This document shows positions 7,926-15,997 of a stretch of 64,000 nt of DNA, piece after piece; positions within the stretch are counted from its first letter, which is position 1; every line of letters begins with the position of its first letter. The position numbers and the translations under genes were made by a program. Source of the DNA: Myceligenerans indicum (GTDB lineage: Bacteria > Actinomycetota > Actinomycetes > Actinomycetales > Cellulomonadaceae); contig NZ_JABBYC010000011.1 in assembly GCF_016742955.1 (NCBI RefSeq), positions 40,654-104,653 of the forward strand. The letters are read 5' to 3'. The notes beneath the pieces are model-generated. The model searched no databases. It was not told the DNA's origin and saw only the letters and a program-made list of their open reading frames with translations.

Positions 7926-9319
7926 GGGCCCCACGCTACATCGGGACGTGGGGTTGATGTGTCCAGCCCGAGGCGCGTCCTGGCGACCAGTCGCAGGACG
8001 TCGGTGCCGACGCCGATCGGGAAGGCTGCCTTTCCGTGCGCGGCCGCCACCGGGATGATCCCGTCGACGTACATCGAGGAGCCAGTTCGATCAATCACGT
8101 CCAAGATCGCTGCCAGAGTCGGGTAGTGCTCGGGTTCGGGCAAGCCACCATCGGAGTCATAAGGCGCCCCGACGGGAGGCATCACCGTTGGCACGACGAC
8201 CCGACCGTCAAGCGCCCGGTAGACGAACTTGCGGCCCCAGTAGGTCTCCTTGCCGTACCGCAGGACGTCCTTGGTGTTGGCTATGCGCTCGATGACCGGC
8301 CCGTCGCACACCAGCAGGTCCCCCGGCTTGAGGACATCGTGACGGGCGAGTTGTCTGGCGTAGTCCACCATGAGCCCGGACTTCTCGATGCCGCAGATGA
8401 ACGGTGCCAGCCCTTGGGTCGCAGCAGCCATCGCCTGGAAGTAGCTCAGTGCGCGGGCGCGCAGCTTGGCTGGCGGGCCATACACCGCCAGGGGGCCATC
8501 GACGATGAAGAGTGTTCGGGAGAACACCTCGTTGCGAGACTCGTTCCACAGGAGCGTCGCCAGTCCCACAAGCACGAGAAGTTCGACCACCGACATCAGG
8601 CGGCCGAGCGCGCTTTGGTTTGTGCCGTCCTCCGAGACCTCCTCGTGGATCCGCAGCACGTCGGTCGGATACACCCGCGCCGAGCAATTCGAGCAGTCCA
8701 TCCCTGCACGTGGGACCTCGAGGTCGACGCCGCATCCGTCGGCAGGACAGCCGGCCGGTACGGTCTGTGCCGGCGCATCGGGCCTACCGTGAAGAAGGAA
8801 CAGCAGGTCGAGGAGAGTCTGATTCAGACGGTTCACCTCGACGAGTTTTGTGCGAAAGACGCCGTCGATCGCTTCACGCCACGACGTCTGGATATCGATG
8901 CCCTGGCGCGTGTACGCGCCTGCCGCTGGCAGGTCCAAGGTCACCAGCGCGGTGGCCACCGCGCGCTCGATCTCGCTTGGGTCGATGAATCGCTCCGCGC
9001 GCTGCGTCTCCATCACTCCAAGATCGACGAATGCAGCGGCGGCCTGCGCGAAGCCGTACTGCACAGACGGCAGTCCGTCGCGGATCGGTTCGACCATGTA
9101 GGAACCGTCGATCGCGAGTGCCGCGTCGATGTCTGCGCCATCATCGCGCACGAAGTCCGAACGGGGTCGGATGCTCTTGCGGATCGCTTCGACGTCGCGG
9201 AGTACCTCAGCGGGGACGTAGAACGTGCGGGTGTCCGAGATCGCCTTCACGGCGGCGGTGCTGTGGCTCAGCCGGGATGCGACCTCATGCCCGCCGACGA
9301 TGTTCTGATACGGCATCAC
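7922..9319 (-). CDS. nurA: NurA-domain nuclease with inserted zinc ribbon
   Basis: 465 aa from the GTG at 9319 (GTGA overlap with the HerA stop; an ATG lies at 9316). NurA features: AIDGSYMVEPI (acidic DGS motif, D71), FIVDGPLAVYG (second acidic block, D274), a GIEKSGLMVDYARQL region and a C-terminal GRKFVYRALDGRVVV segment. NurA is a Mn2+-dependent nuclease that works as a dimer loaded on a HerA hexamer in DNA end processing. Unusual here is an insertion with two Cys pairs (C191, C196, C209, C212), a likely zinc ribbon, between the N-terminal and core parts. It lies between HerA and a methyltransferase gene, so it is the predicted cutter of a restriction-like system. Confidence 0.82.
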   Translation of the reverse strand: MMPYQNIVGGHEVASRLSHSTAAVKAISDTRTFYVPAEVLRDVEAIRKSIRPRSDFVRDDGADIDAALAIDGSYMVEPIRDGLPSVQYGFAQAAAAFVDLGVMETQRAERFIDPSEIERAVATALVTLDLPAAGAYTRQGIDIQTSWREAIDGVFRTKLVEVNRLNQTLLDLLFLLHGRPDAPAQTVPAGCPADGCGVDLEVPRAGMDCSNCSARVYPTDVLRIHEEVSEDGTNQSALGRLMSVVELLVLVGLATLLWNESRNEVFSRTLFIVDGPLAVYGPPAKLRARALSYFQAMAAATQGLAPFICGIEKSGLMVDYARQLARHDVLKPGDLLVCDGPVIERIANTKDVLRYGKETYWGRKFVYRALDGRVVVPTVMPPVGAPYDSDGGLPEPEHYPTLAAILDVIDRTGSSMYVDGIIPVAAAHGKAAFPIGVGTDVLRLVARTRLGLDTSTPRPDVAWGP

Positions 9320-11385
9320 TGACCGCCGTCGAGGAGCGTCAGGGCCGGCCCAGCGATAGGCGGGTCGCCAGCCGCTGCCCGAGCGGCGTTGACCAGGTCG
9401 GGGTCATACAGGTCGATCTGAACCGGCACGATGAAGGGCGACGAGAGCGTCTTGAGGCGCACGTATCCGCGGTCCTCGGACGACAGGATGGCGTCCGCAA
9501 AGGAGCCGAAGTCGTAGAAGCGGCTCAGTTCCGTCAGTTCCTTGGTGTTGTTCAAGTGCGCCACAACCCAGTTCGCGGTGTTCGCCCTCACCTGGTGCGC
9601 CACGCCAGAGACTTCCTGGGTCGCATAGGTCATGCCAAGTCGGAGCTTGCTCGCCTCCTTGGCGAGCTTGACCCACACGTCAGTGTCATCCTTGTACTTG
9701 TCCGAAGCGAAGAGGTTGTGCGCCTCTTCAAGCATGATCTGGATCTGCGGCGGTTTGACGTCGCTTCCTGAGGTGAAGACTTCGGTCTGGTGGGCCATGA
9801 TCCGGCGGGTGATTGCCTCGCTCAGCCGGGTCGTGACGTCTTGAGCACCGATGTGCAGGTCGACGATGACAATGCGTCCGTCGAGGAGCTCGTCATAAAT
9901 CTCGTCGGCAGGGTTCTGCTGCGTGAGCGGGCTGTGGAACGGTCGGAGCGGGTTGAGGTTCCTCCAGCCACGGACGTTGCGCGAGTCCATCTTGGTCGTG
10001 AAGATCGGCTCGACGCTCTTCCAGCGGACATCCTTCGTGAAGTCGACCGCATCTGTGTCGCCGGCCTCGCGCATCGCAACGGTCGCCTCGATGACCCTCG
10101 GGATGTCGTCCTTGCCGACGCTCACGTACTGCGCGCCCCTGGAGGAAGTCTGAAACGGGTTCGAACCGAGCTTTTCTTCGAGCTTCTTCTGCAGGCCACC
10201 CTTCATAACCAGGCGCGCACGGTAGTTGGCAGGAGCCTCGAACCCAGCACGCAGAAGGGCGCCGTAGAGCACGAAGCGCGCTCGAACCGCATGAGTCGTT
10301 GCCGATCCGAAGGAGGAGGCCGGATCGTCCGCGAACGACGTGCCCGCGAAGTCCTTTACATAGCCAGCATTCTCGTCAGCGAGCTGGTCCGTGATCAGGT
10401 TCTGAACTGCGTCTATCTGGTTCTCAGCGAAGAAGTTGATATTCAACGGCTTGACATGCGGCTGGCTGCCATCGGCGCCGAACTTGTAGATCGATACATG
10501 CTTCTCACCGATGGCAGCAATCTCCGTGCCGTCCTGCGAGTTCGGGTTTGCGTACTCACCCTGCGGATCGAAGATGAGCTGTCCGATCGGATTTTCGCCA
10601 GCTTGGCGCTGCTGTTCGGAGACGATGAAGGTCCGCGCAATGATTGTCTTCGCGGTGTTCGACTTACCCATCCGCGTCATACCGAGCAGGGCGGTCTTGT
10701 GCCCGATGAAGTCGTGGATGTTCACGGTTACTGGCGAGGCAGCTTGGCCCGACATCCGCGCACGGCGACGGGTTGCGGAGAACCTGACCACACCGATCGG
10801 AACTCGCAGAGGCGCTTCCTTGGACGGCTTCAGATATGACGCAACCGCTGCCAAGCCCTCCCCGACAGGCTTGAGTACTCGGTAGGTTGAAGCGGCGTAG
10901 AAGTTGTCCACGTCGGCGCCGAACTCGAGGATCTTGTTGCCGTTGACGTTCTCTTCGTAGAACGTCCCCAGCACCTTGCAACGCAGGCCGGTGAACGAGA
11001 TGCGGTTCCGGGTGAACGGATCGACGTCCACGTCGAGGACCTGCGTGGGCGAAGGGCTCGTCGTGCTGGAGAGAGCGGTCCGCAACGCCTCCTCACGAAC
11101 CGCGTGCAACTCGGTCTCCATCGCGAGCTGGGCGGTACCCTCAACGCGCAGCAGCAGCACCTCGTCGTCGTCCGTTTCGGCGGCGTTGATGTTCTGCGCT
11201 GTGGCCAGCAGGAACGAATACTGCGGGATGCCGCCGGCCTCGTGCTTCCAACGGTCGTGCGTCAGCACGACAGCCTCGTGGAAGTCGAGTCTGTGGATCG
11301 CGCCGATGCGGACCGACCGGCCTTCTGCGAGCAACTCGCTCTGCAGGAGCGAGCCCGCGCCGACGCCAGGAACCAGAACTGTCAC
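9316..11385 (-). CDS. herA: HerA-like hexameric DNA-translocating ATPase
   Basis: 689 aa, GTG start at 11385 with GAAGGG about six bases upstream. It has an N-terminal HAS-barrel-like region (about 1-200), Walker A GMTRMGKSNTAKT (K241), Walker B QLIFDPQGEY (D273, E277), and a C-terminal ATPase half with IMLEEAHNLF and MTYATQEVSGV, as expected of HerA/FtsK-superfamily pumps. HerA forms a hexameric ring that moves DNA into or along a bound nuclease; NurA directly follows. In bacteria, stand-alone HerA is common in antiphage systems with SIR2, DUF4297 or nuclease partners. A SIR2 gene lies in this island but in another operon. First gene of the three-gene operon. Confidence 0.88.
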   Translation of the reverse strand: MTVLVPGVGAGSLLQSELLAEGRSVRIGAIHRLDFHEAVVLTHDRWKHEAGGIPQYSFLLATAQNINAAETDDDEVLLLRVEGTAQLAMETELHAVREEALRTALSSTTSPSPTQVLDVDVDPFTRNRISFTGLRCKVLGTFYEENVNGNKILEFGADVDNFYAASTYRVLKPVGEGLAAVASYLKPSKEAPLRVPIGVVRFSATRRRARMSGQAASPVTVNIHDFIGHKTALLGMTRMGKSNTAKTIIARTFIVSEQQRQAGENPIGQLIFDPQGEYANPNSQDGTEIAAIGEKHVSIYKFGADGSQPHVKPLNINFFAENQIDAVQNLITDQLADENAGYVKDFAGTSFADDPASSFGSATTHAVRARFVLYGALLRAGFEAPANYRARLVMKGGLQKKLEEKLGSNPFQTSSRGAQYVSVGKDDIPRVIEATVAMREAGDTDAVDFTKDVRWKSVEPIFTTKMDSRNVRGWRNLNPLRPFHSPLTQQNPADEIYDELLDGRIVIVDLHIGAQDVTTRLSEAITRRIMAHQTEVFTSGSDVKPPQIQIMLEEAHNLFASDKYKDDTDVWVKLAKEASKLRLGMTYATQEVSGVAHQVRANTANWVVAHLNNTKELTELSRFYDFGSFADAILSSEDRGYVRLKTLSSPFIVPVQIDLYDPDLVNAARAAAGDPPIAGPALTLLDGGQ

Positions 11386-11973
11386 GTCTTACCCTTCTGC
11401 GGACGGAATAGCAGCCGCACCCGATGATGCCAGGGCTCACTGACACTCCCCGGAACTGCTTCCGTGTGTCGTGCGATAGCCGGATGATTCACCCCATTCG
11501 GTGGGAACTCCCAAGCAGGCGTGCCGGAGATCGCGGCTTGCGCGCACGCGCGCTAACTGTCGGCTCATCCCACGGCGACGAGGCCGCAACCGTTGCAGAC
11601 ATGCGTTGACGCTATGTGCAGACGGCGGATCGCGCATAGCCTGCTGTGGGGTTACACCCTGCAGCTTTGCTCGCGTACCGTGGACCACGGGCCGCGTCGC
11701 TGGTTGACAGGGGTGTTCTCCTGCGTGCCTATCTGATTGCTGTCAAGGAACTCCACGTCGTCGTTTCCCGGCCGCAGATCAGGGCCTACTTCGGAGTGGC
11801 ACGCAGCAGGCACGCCCCACCCCCCGCTACCCTAGAGACCGCAGAATTCCAACGGTCCCGCACCCCAAACCCACATGTTCAACCTCTGACCCGTAGGCGC
11901 CGACTCACACAGCGGCCGACTGGTTCGACCGGGCGGAACGCGCGCTACTCATCCGGCATCACCCGCAACGGCC
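11386..11973. other. Non-coding gap between HerA operon and HNH gene
   Basis: 588 bp with no ORF that looks coding on either strand. It must hold the HerA promoter (minus strand), though I see no convincing -35/-10. An imperfect stem, GCTGTGGGGT (11643-11652), TAC, ACCCTGCAGC (11656-11665), is present. No tRNA or integrase fragment is seen. Confidence 0.4.
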
Positions 11974-13542
11974 CTACCCGAAGACCTGCTCCCGGTGCCA
12001 GGCGAGATACCTGTCTTCGGGCGCGACCACAGGCACCGTCAGATCAATCCGTTGCCGCAAGCCGTCACCAGTGAACTGGAAGGCGGTCGCCGGATGATTG
12101 TTCACCGCTGCCGCAAGCCGCGGCGAGAAGCGAACGACCAAGTGATTGGCAGCCGTGTCCAGCGTCATCAGGCCTGTGTCGAAGGCAGCGTCGTGCGTGG
12201 GGCACGCCGCGATCCCATTGGCGACATCAAGGCGCTCCCGGGGATTGGAGTCGCGCCACGGCTTGATGTGTCCGGCCCGAAGGAGGGTGGGGCGTCGTCC
12301 GTCGCCGAGCGTGAACCCGCAGAAAGCGCACGCGTCGCCGTAGTTGCGTAGCACCTCGGAAGCGAACGCGCTCTGCCCGACTCGGATCATCCGCATCAGT
12401 GCACGCTCGGTAGCGCCGTCGGTCTCGAGGTTCTCCATCAGGCGTTGGCGCATCTCCCTCTCGACAGCGGTCTGCAGATCAGCCTCGTCGATCTCCTCCT
12501 GCCCGAGCAGCACCATCGAGCCGCCATGCTCCAGGCCGAGGAAGTCGGAAAGGCGGTCGGTGCCGATGCCCACGTTTCGGGCTGCTGTGACGACGACGCG
12601 GTAGGTCGTGGCGACGAGCTTCGGCTCCGCGGCGAGGCGTCGACCAAGTTCGATGTCGGTGGTGGCGCCGCGGTTCCGGCCAGGGACGCCGGAGAGGTTC
12701 TGAACTTTGGACGCAACGCCATTGGGCTTGCGACGAAACAGCCGTGCGAGTTCCGGTACGGGAAACGGGAAGGTGCGGCCGTCTCCACCACCCGCCCTGA
12801 CATTCGCCACGACGCGCACCGCACCGGCGAGAAGCGTCTCAACCGGCGTGTGATTGATTCGAGGGCGATTCTCCGAGTCCCCCTGACGGGACAGGATTTC
12901 GCGCCACTGTCGCTCGGCCTCGGCGACCGTGATGTCGAGGTAGTCCGAAAGGCTCATGACCACCCACGATACCGAGGATCCCAGACACAGCGTCCTACGC
13001 CCCGACACTCCCGCCCCGAACTCGACGACCCGCCCCAGAGACGGCCTGTACCCCCGCGTGGTGTCCACGACCAGGCTGGGCACGTCGAGCGCGATGGGCA
13101 CCCACGACTCGATCGGCCGCTGCCCGTCGGCGATCCTGCGCAGGAGTTCGGCGTCCGCGTGGACGGCACGGCTGGGATCGTCGACGGCGCGGCGGCTGAT
13201 GCGTGCGCGTGCGATCTCAGGGTCGACGACGCTCCGCACGACGCGGATGCCAGCCAGACCCGTCAGAGGCTCCAGGCCCGGGCGCCAGAGCCGATCCTGG
13301 AAGGCTGCCTCTGCGACGACGCTCTTCCCCGCCGTCAGAAGCTCACCGATCTCGCGGAAGAACAGCTCAAGGGTCTTCAGGTTCGGATCCGTCGAGTCCG
13401 AGCCCGTGACGGCCAGGCGTTCCCTGATCTCGTCCCGGCAGACCAGCGGCCAGGCCAGCGCCTCGGCCACGGCGCGCGCCAGGGTCGTCTTCCCTGCCCC
13501 GGGCGGGCCGCTGACTGCGACCAATGCCGGGCGTCCCGTCAT
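11974..13542 (-). CDS. P-loop kinase fused in frame to HNH endonuclease (probable island boundary)
   Basis: 522 aa from the ATG at 13542 (GAGG seven bases upstream). Residues 1 to about 175 are a small P-loop kinase-like ATPase (AVSGPPGAGKTT, then VVAEAAFQDRLWRPG and a WVPI...VDTTRGYRPSL ending), about the length such proteins have alone. A linker of about 20 residues follows, then MSLSDYLDITVAEAERQW opens a second protein whose own ATG is at 12957; from there to the stop is a 327-aa HNH endonuclease (CAFCGFTLGDG, RAGHIKPWRD, NGIAACPTHDAAFD). The two are normally separate genes. The likely history is that the island inserted or deleted into the kinase 3' end and removed its stop. The HNH part may be made from 12957 alone, though no strong ribosome site is seen there. 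Confidence 0.75.
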   Translation of the reverse strand: MTGRPALVAVSGPPGAGKTTLARAVAEALAWPLVCRDEIRERLAVTGSDSTDPNLKTLELFFREIGELLTAGKSVVAEAAFQDRLWRPGLEPLTGLAGIRVVRSVVDPEIARARISRRAVDDPSRAVHADAELLRRIADGQRPIESWVPIALDVPSLVVDTTRGYRPSLGRVVEFGAGVSGRRTLCLGSSVSWVVMSLSDYLDITVAEAERQWREILSRQGDSENRPRINHTPVETLLAGAVRVVANVRAGGGDGRTFPFPVPELARLFRRKPNGVASKVQNLSGVPGRNRGATTDIELGRRLAAEPKLVATTYRVVVTAARNVGIGTDRLSDFLGLEHGGSMVLLGQEEIDEADLQTAVEREMRQRLMENLETDGATERALMRMIRVGQSAFASEVLRNYGDACAFCGFTLGDGRRPTLLRAGHIKPWRDSNPRERLDVANGIAACPTHDAAFDTGLMTLDTAANHLVVRFSPRLAAAVNNHPATAFQFTGDGLRQRIDLTVPVVAPEDRYLAWHREQVFG

Positions 13543-13821
13543 GCCGTCGCCTCGAAGCATCTCAATATCGTGCTGCCTTCCGAATCCGGCCGTGGGCAGA
13601 GGGCTACTCAGTGCGCACCACGGGCAGTCACGCGACCGCTCCGACGATCATTACTCGTTGCGCTCCATGGCCACTCTCGCTCCGCCGCCGGCGTCAACGC
13701 TCTCGGGGCCGAGGTCGACTGTGGGGGAGGGTTCTCCTGCGCTTTCCCCGGGGGTGCCGCGATCGTGAGACGTCGCCTTTGCCGTTGACCATGGCGCCGG
13801 TCTGCTGCCACGGTGTCCCGC

Positions 13822-14235
13822 ATGGCAGCCTTGCGGATCGAGCCGGTGATCGAGGTCCTGGGAGACGACAACTTCGATCTGTGGCCGGTCGTGCGCCGAG
13901 AAGGCTTCTGGTACCTGGCCCTGCACGCGGGTTTGTCCGACGTCGAGGTCGGTACCGCTGTCCACCAGATGCTGCACCGGTTCCACACGGATGAGAACGG
14001 TGACGATGCCGCCACTCGCGACATCTACATGGACCGCGCGCTGCCACCGACCGGACCGGACGGCGTCGTGCCCATGGCGATGGGCGGCCTACGGTTCACC
14101 GACCTCACCACCGGAGAGACGGTTCTTCCGGGACGTTGTTCCTCGATCGACGAACGCTCCGAGGTCTTCGAGGTGCTCGACGGCGACCGACCTGGCTGCG
14201 GGCTCGGACACGACCCGGACGCGGGGCTCACATGA
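13822..14235 (+). CDS. Hypothetical protein, coupled to a kinase-fold pseudogene
   Basis: 137 aa from the ATG at 13822 (a GTG at 13813 is also possible). No family recognised. It is acidic and soluble, with no signal or membrane segment; a central HQMLHRFHTDEN segment and a conserved-looking WPVVRREGFWYLALHAG segment stand out. Its stop overlaps the next start by ATGA (14232), so it was made together with the kinase-fold protein and is probably its partner. The 279 bp between this gene and the kinase/HNH ORF hold nothing I can name. Confidence 0.6.
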   Translation: MAALRIEPVIEVLGDDNFDLWPVVRREGFWYLALHAGLSDVEVGTAVHQMLHRFHTDENGDDAATRDIYMDRALPPTGPDGVVPMAMGGLRFTDLTTGETVLPGRCSSIDERSEVFEVLDGDRPGCGLGHDPDAGLT

Positions 14236-15155
14236 CAGGCGGGATCGTCAAGATCACCCAGGACGCCGAGGATTCGACCCGCCCGGTGCTGCGCTTCGCG
14301 CCGCGGGACGTGCGGTCCGCGCTGGCGCGGGCGGAGGAAGACCTGGACGGGTTCTGCTACCGCGTCGCCGCCTGGGCTGCCACATAGGGCTTCCCGCTGA
14401 TGTACCACTGGCGTGTGCTGCCCGACGGCGGCCACCCACTGCCCGAGGAACTGGCCGACGTCGACCACGCCGTCGCCTACTGGGGCGGCGGGCCGCAGAT
14501 CCGCCATCGGATCGAGGCCGTGCGCGACTCCTCGGCGAGCCTCGTGCTCTTCCTGGAGTACATCCCGCAGAACCTGCACGACTGGCTGGGCGCCCAGGTC
14601 AACGCCGGAGGCGAGGCCGCCGAGCAGGCCTGCGCCATGATCGACCGCGAACTGGACGCCGGCATCTCCTTCATGAACTCCCGCGGGCTGCTGCACGTCG
14701 ACGCCCACTTCCAGAACATCCTCACCGACGGCCACCGTCTCTACCTCGCCGACTACGGACTGGCGATCTCCTCCAGCTTCGACCTCACTCCGCACGAGGC
14801 CGCCTTCCTCGACGCCCACCGCGACTACGACCGCGGCTACGCGGCCACGCACCTGGTGAACTGGCTGGCCGTCGCCCTGTACGGACACGGCCCCGACGAA
14901 CGCAGGGCGTTCGTGCGCTCGTCCGCCCAGGGAGTGCCCCCGACCGGGATTCCGGCGGCGCTCGCGGACCTCATCGTGCGGGACGCGCCGGTCGCCGCGG
15001 TGATGGGGGAGTTCTACCGCCGGTTCCAGCGGGAGAGCCGGGCGGTCCCGTACCCGGCGGCCGAGGTTCGTCGGCAGCTCCGCACCAGGAGGCCACCCGA
15101 GCCGCCCGTCGTCCCGGATGCGCAGGCTGAGCGTCCGGAGGCTGCCGGCCGATGA
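14232..15155 (+). pseudogene. Kinase-fold protein gene interrupted by an in-frame amber codon
   Basis: The same frame runs from ATG 14232 to the stop at 15155, with one TAG at 14385-14387 after 51 codons (RVAAWAAT, stop, GFPLMYHW). Without it the product would be about 306 aa. The downstream part has a protein-kinase catalytic loop GLLHVDAHFQN (H-x-D-x4-N) and LYLADYGLA in the DFG position, so it is a small Ser/Thr-kinase or phosphotransferase-like protein. Restart at ATG 14400 would give 251 aa lacking the first part of the N-lobe. This is a real nonsense mutation, a sequencing error or, less likely, read-through. Confidence 0.75.
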
Positions 15156-15279
15156 ACCAGGCTTCGTCGTCGCTCCGGACGGACTGGCGCGCCGCCGACC
15201 GGAGCGAGCCTCGCCGTGGCCTTGGGAGAGGCAGGAAAAAGACCCGTTCCCTGCCACCTCACCGCTGTACGGTCCGAGC

Positions 15280-15735
15280 GTGCTCACGAGACAACGCTCG
15301 GGCGACCGCCCGCAGACCTCCGACCAGGGCCCGCATCGCCAGCTCACCCAGCGGTCGTCTGCTGCCGTCTGGGGTGAGCTCGTCGCCCGGGTGTTCGCGC
15401 TCGACGGCGTCCAAGAGGGTCACAGCCAGGTGTCCCCGGCGTCGTCACGGGCCGTGTTCCTCACCGACCTGGAGCAGGAGCGCGCCCCCGGGACGAACCT
15501 CGCGCCCGGCCGTCGTCTGGAGCCCGTCCACCTGCACGGGGTCGCCGACACGAGCGTCCACTTGGTGCTGCCGCACGCTCGGGGCGAGGAACTGGTCGCG
15601 CTGGGCTGGGCCGAGGCGCACCAGTACGAGGACTTCGGCACCGAGTACATGGTCTACGGCCCGCGGGACGCGGCCGAGGTGGAGGCCGTGCTGTCGGCGG
15701 TCGAGGAGAGCATCGCCTTCGCCCGCGAAGCCTGA
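15280..15735 (+). CDS. Luciferase-domain (DUF5519-like) protein
   Basis: 151 aa from GTG 15280. The frame is open further upstream, but that part is Arg/Pro-rich and non-coding in style. The body (WGELVARVFALDGV, then PVHLHGVADTSVHLVLP and YMVYGPRDAAEVEAVL) matches the small actinobacterial family annotated as luciferase domain / DUF5519, whose biochemical role is not known. Soluble, no catalytic motif known to me. Stands alone between the kinase pseudogene and the DUF429 remnant. Confidence 0.7.
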   Translation: MLTRQRSGDRPQTSDQGPHRQLTQRSSAAVWGELVARVFALDGVQEGHSQVSPASSRAVFLTDLEQERAPGTNLAPGRRLEPVHLHGVADTSVHLVLPHARGEELVALGWAEAHQYEDFGTEYMVYGPRDAAEVEAVLSAVEESIAFAREA

Positions 15736-15791
15736 GCTCCCGGGCGCACCCGCCCGCCCGTCGTGCTTGACGGCGCTCAGGTTTCCGGCGC

Positions 15792-15987
15792 TCAGGCATG
15801 GATCGCCGCCTCGATCCCGTCGAGCCGTTGCGGCGGGTCCGGGTACCGGACCGCGTCTCCCGCGGCCACGCGTCGCGCGGACCAGCACGCGACCGCGGCG
15901 TCGAGCACGTCGTCGGGGCCGGCCACCTGCCCGGCCCGTCCCGGTGGGCAGCCCGATCGGCATGTCGACGCCCATCGTTCGCACCAT
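15792..15987 (-). pseudogene. Collapsed DUF429 gene remnant
   Basis: From ATG 15987 the minus strand gives MVRTMGVDMPIGLPTG, the N-terminal signature of DUF429 proteins. About 20 codons later a frame change leads to DDVLDAAVACWSARRVAAG and YPDPP before the stop at 15792, which is the DUF429 C-terminus. The family is usually over 200 aa, so the middle was deleted and the ends joined out of frame. Non-functional. Confidence 0.7.
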
Positions 15988-15997
15988 GACCCCATGG

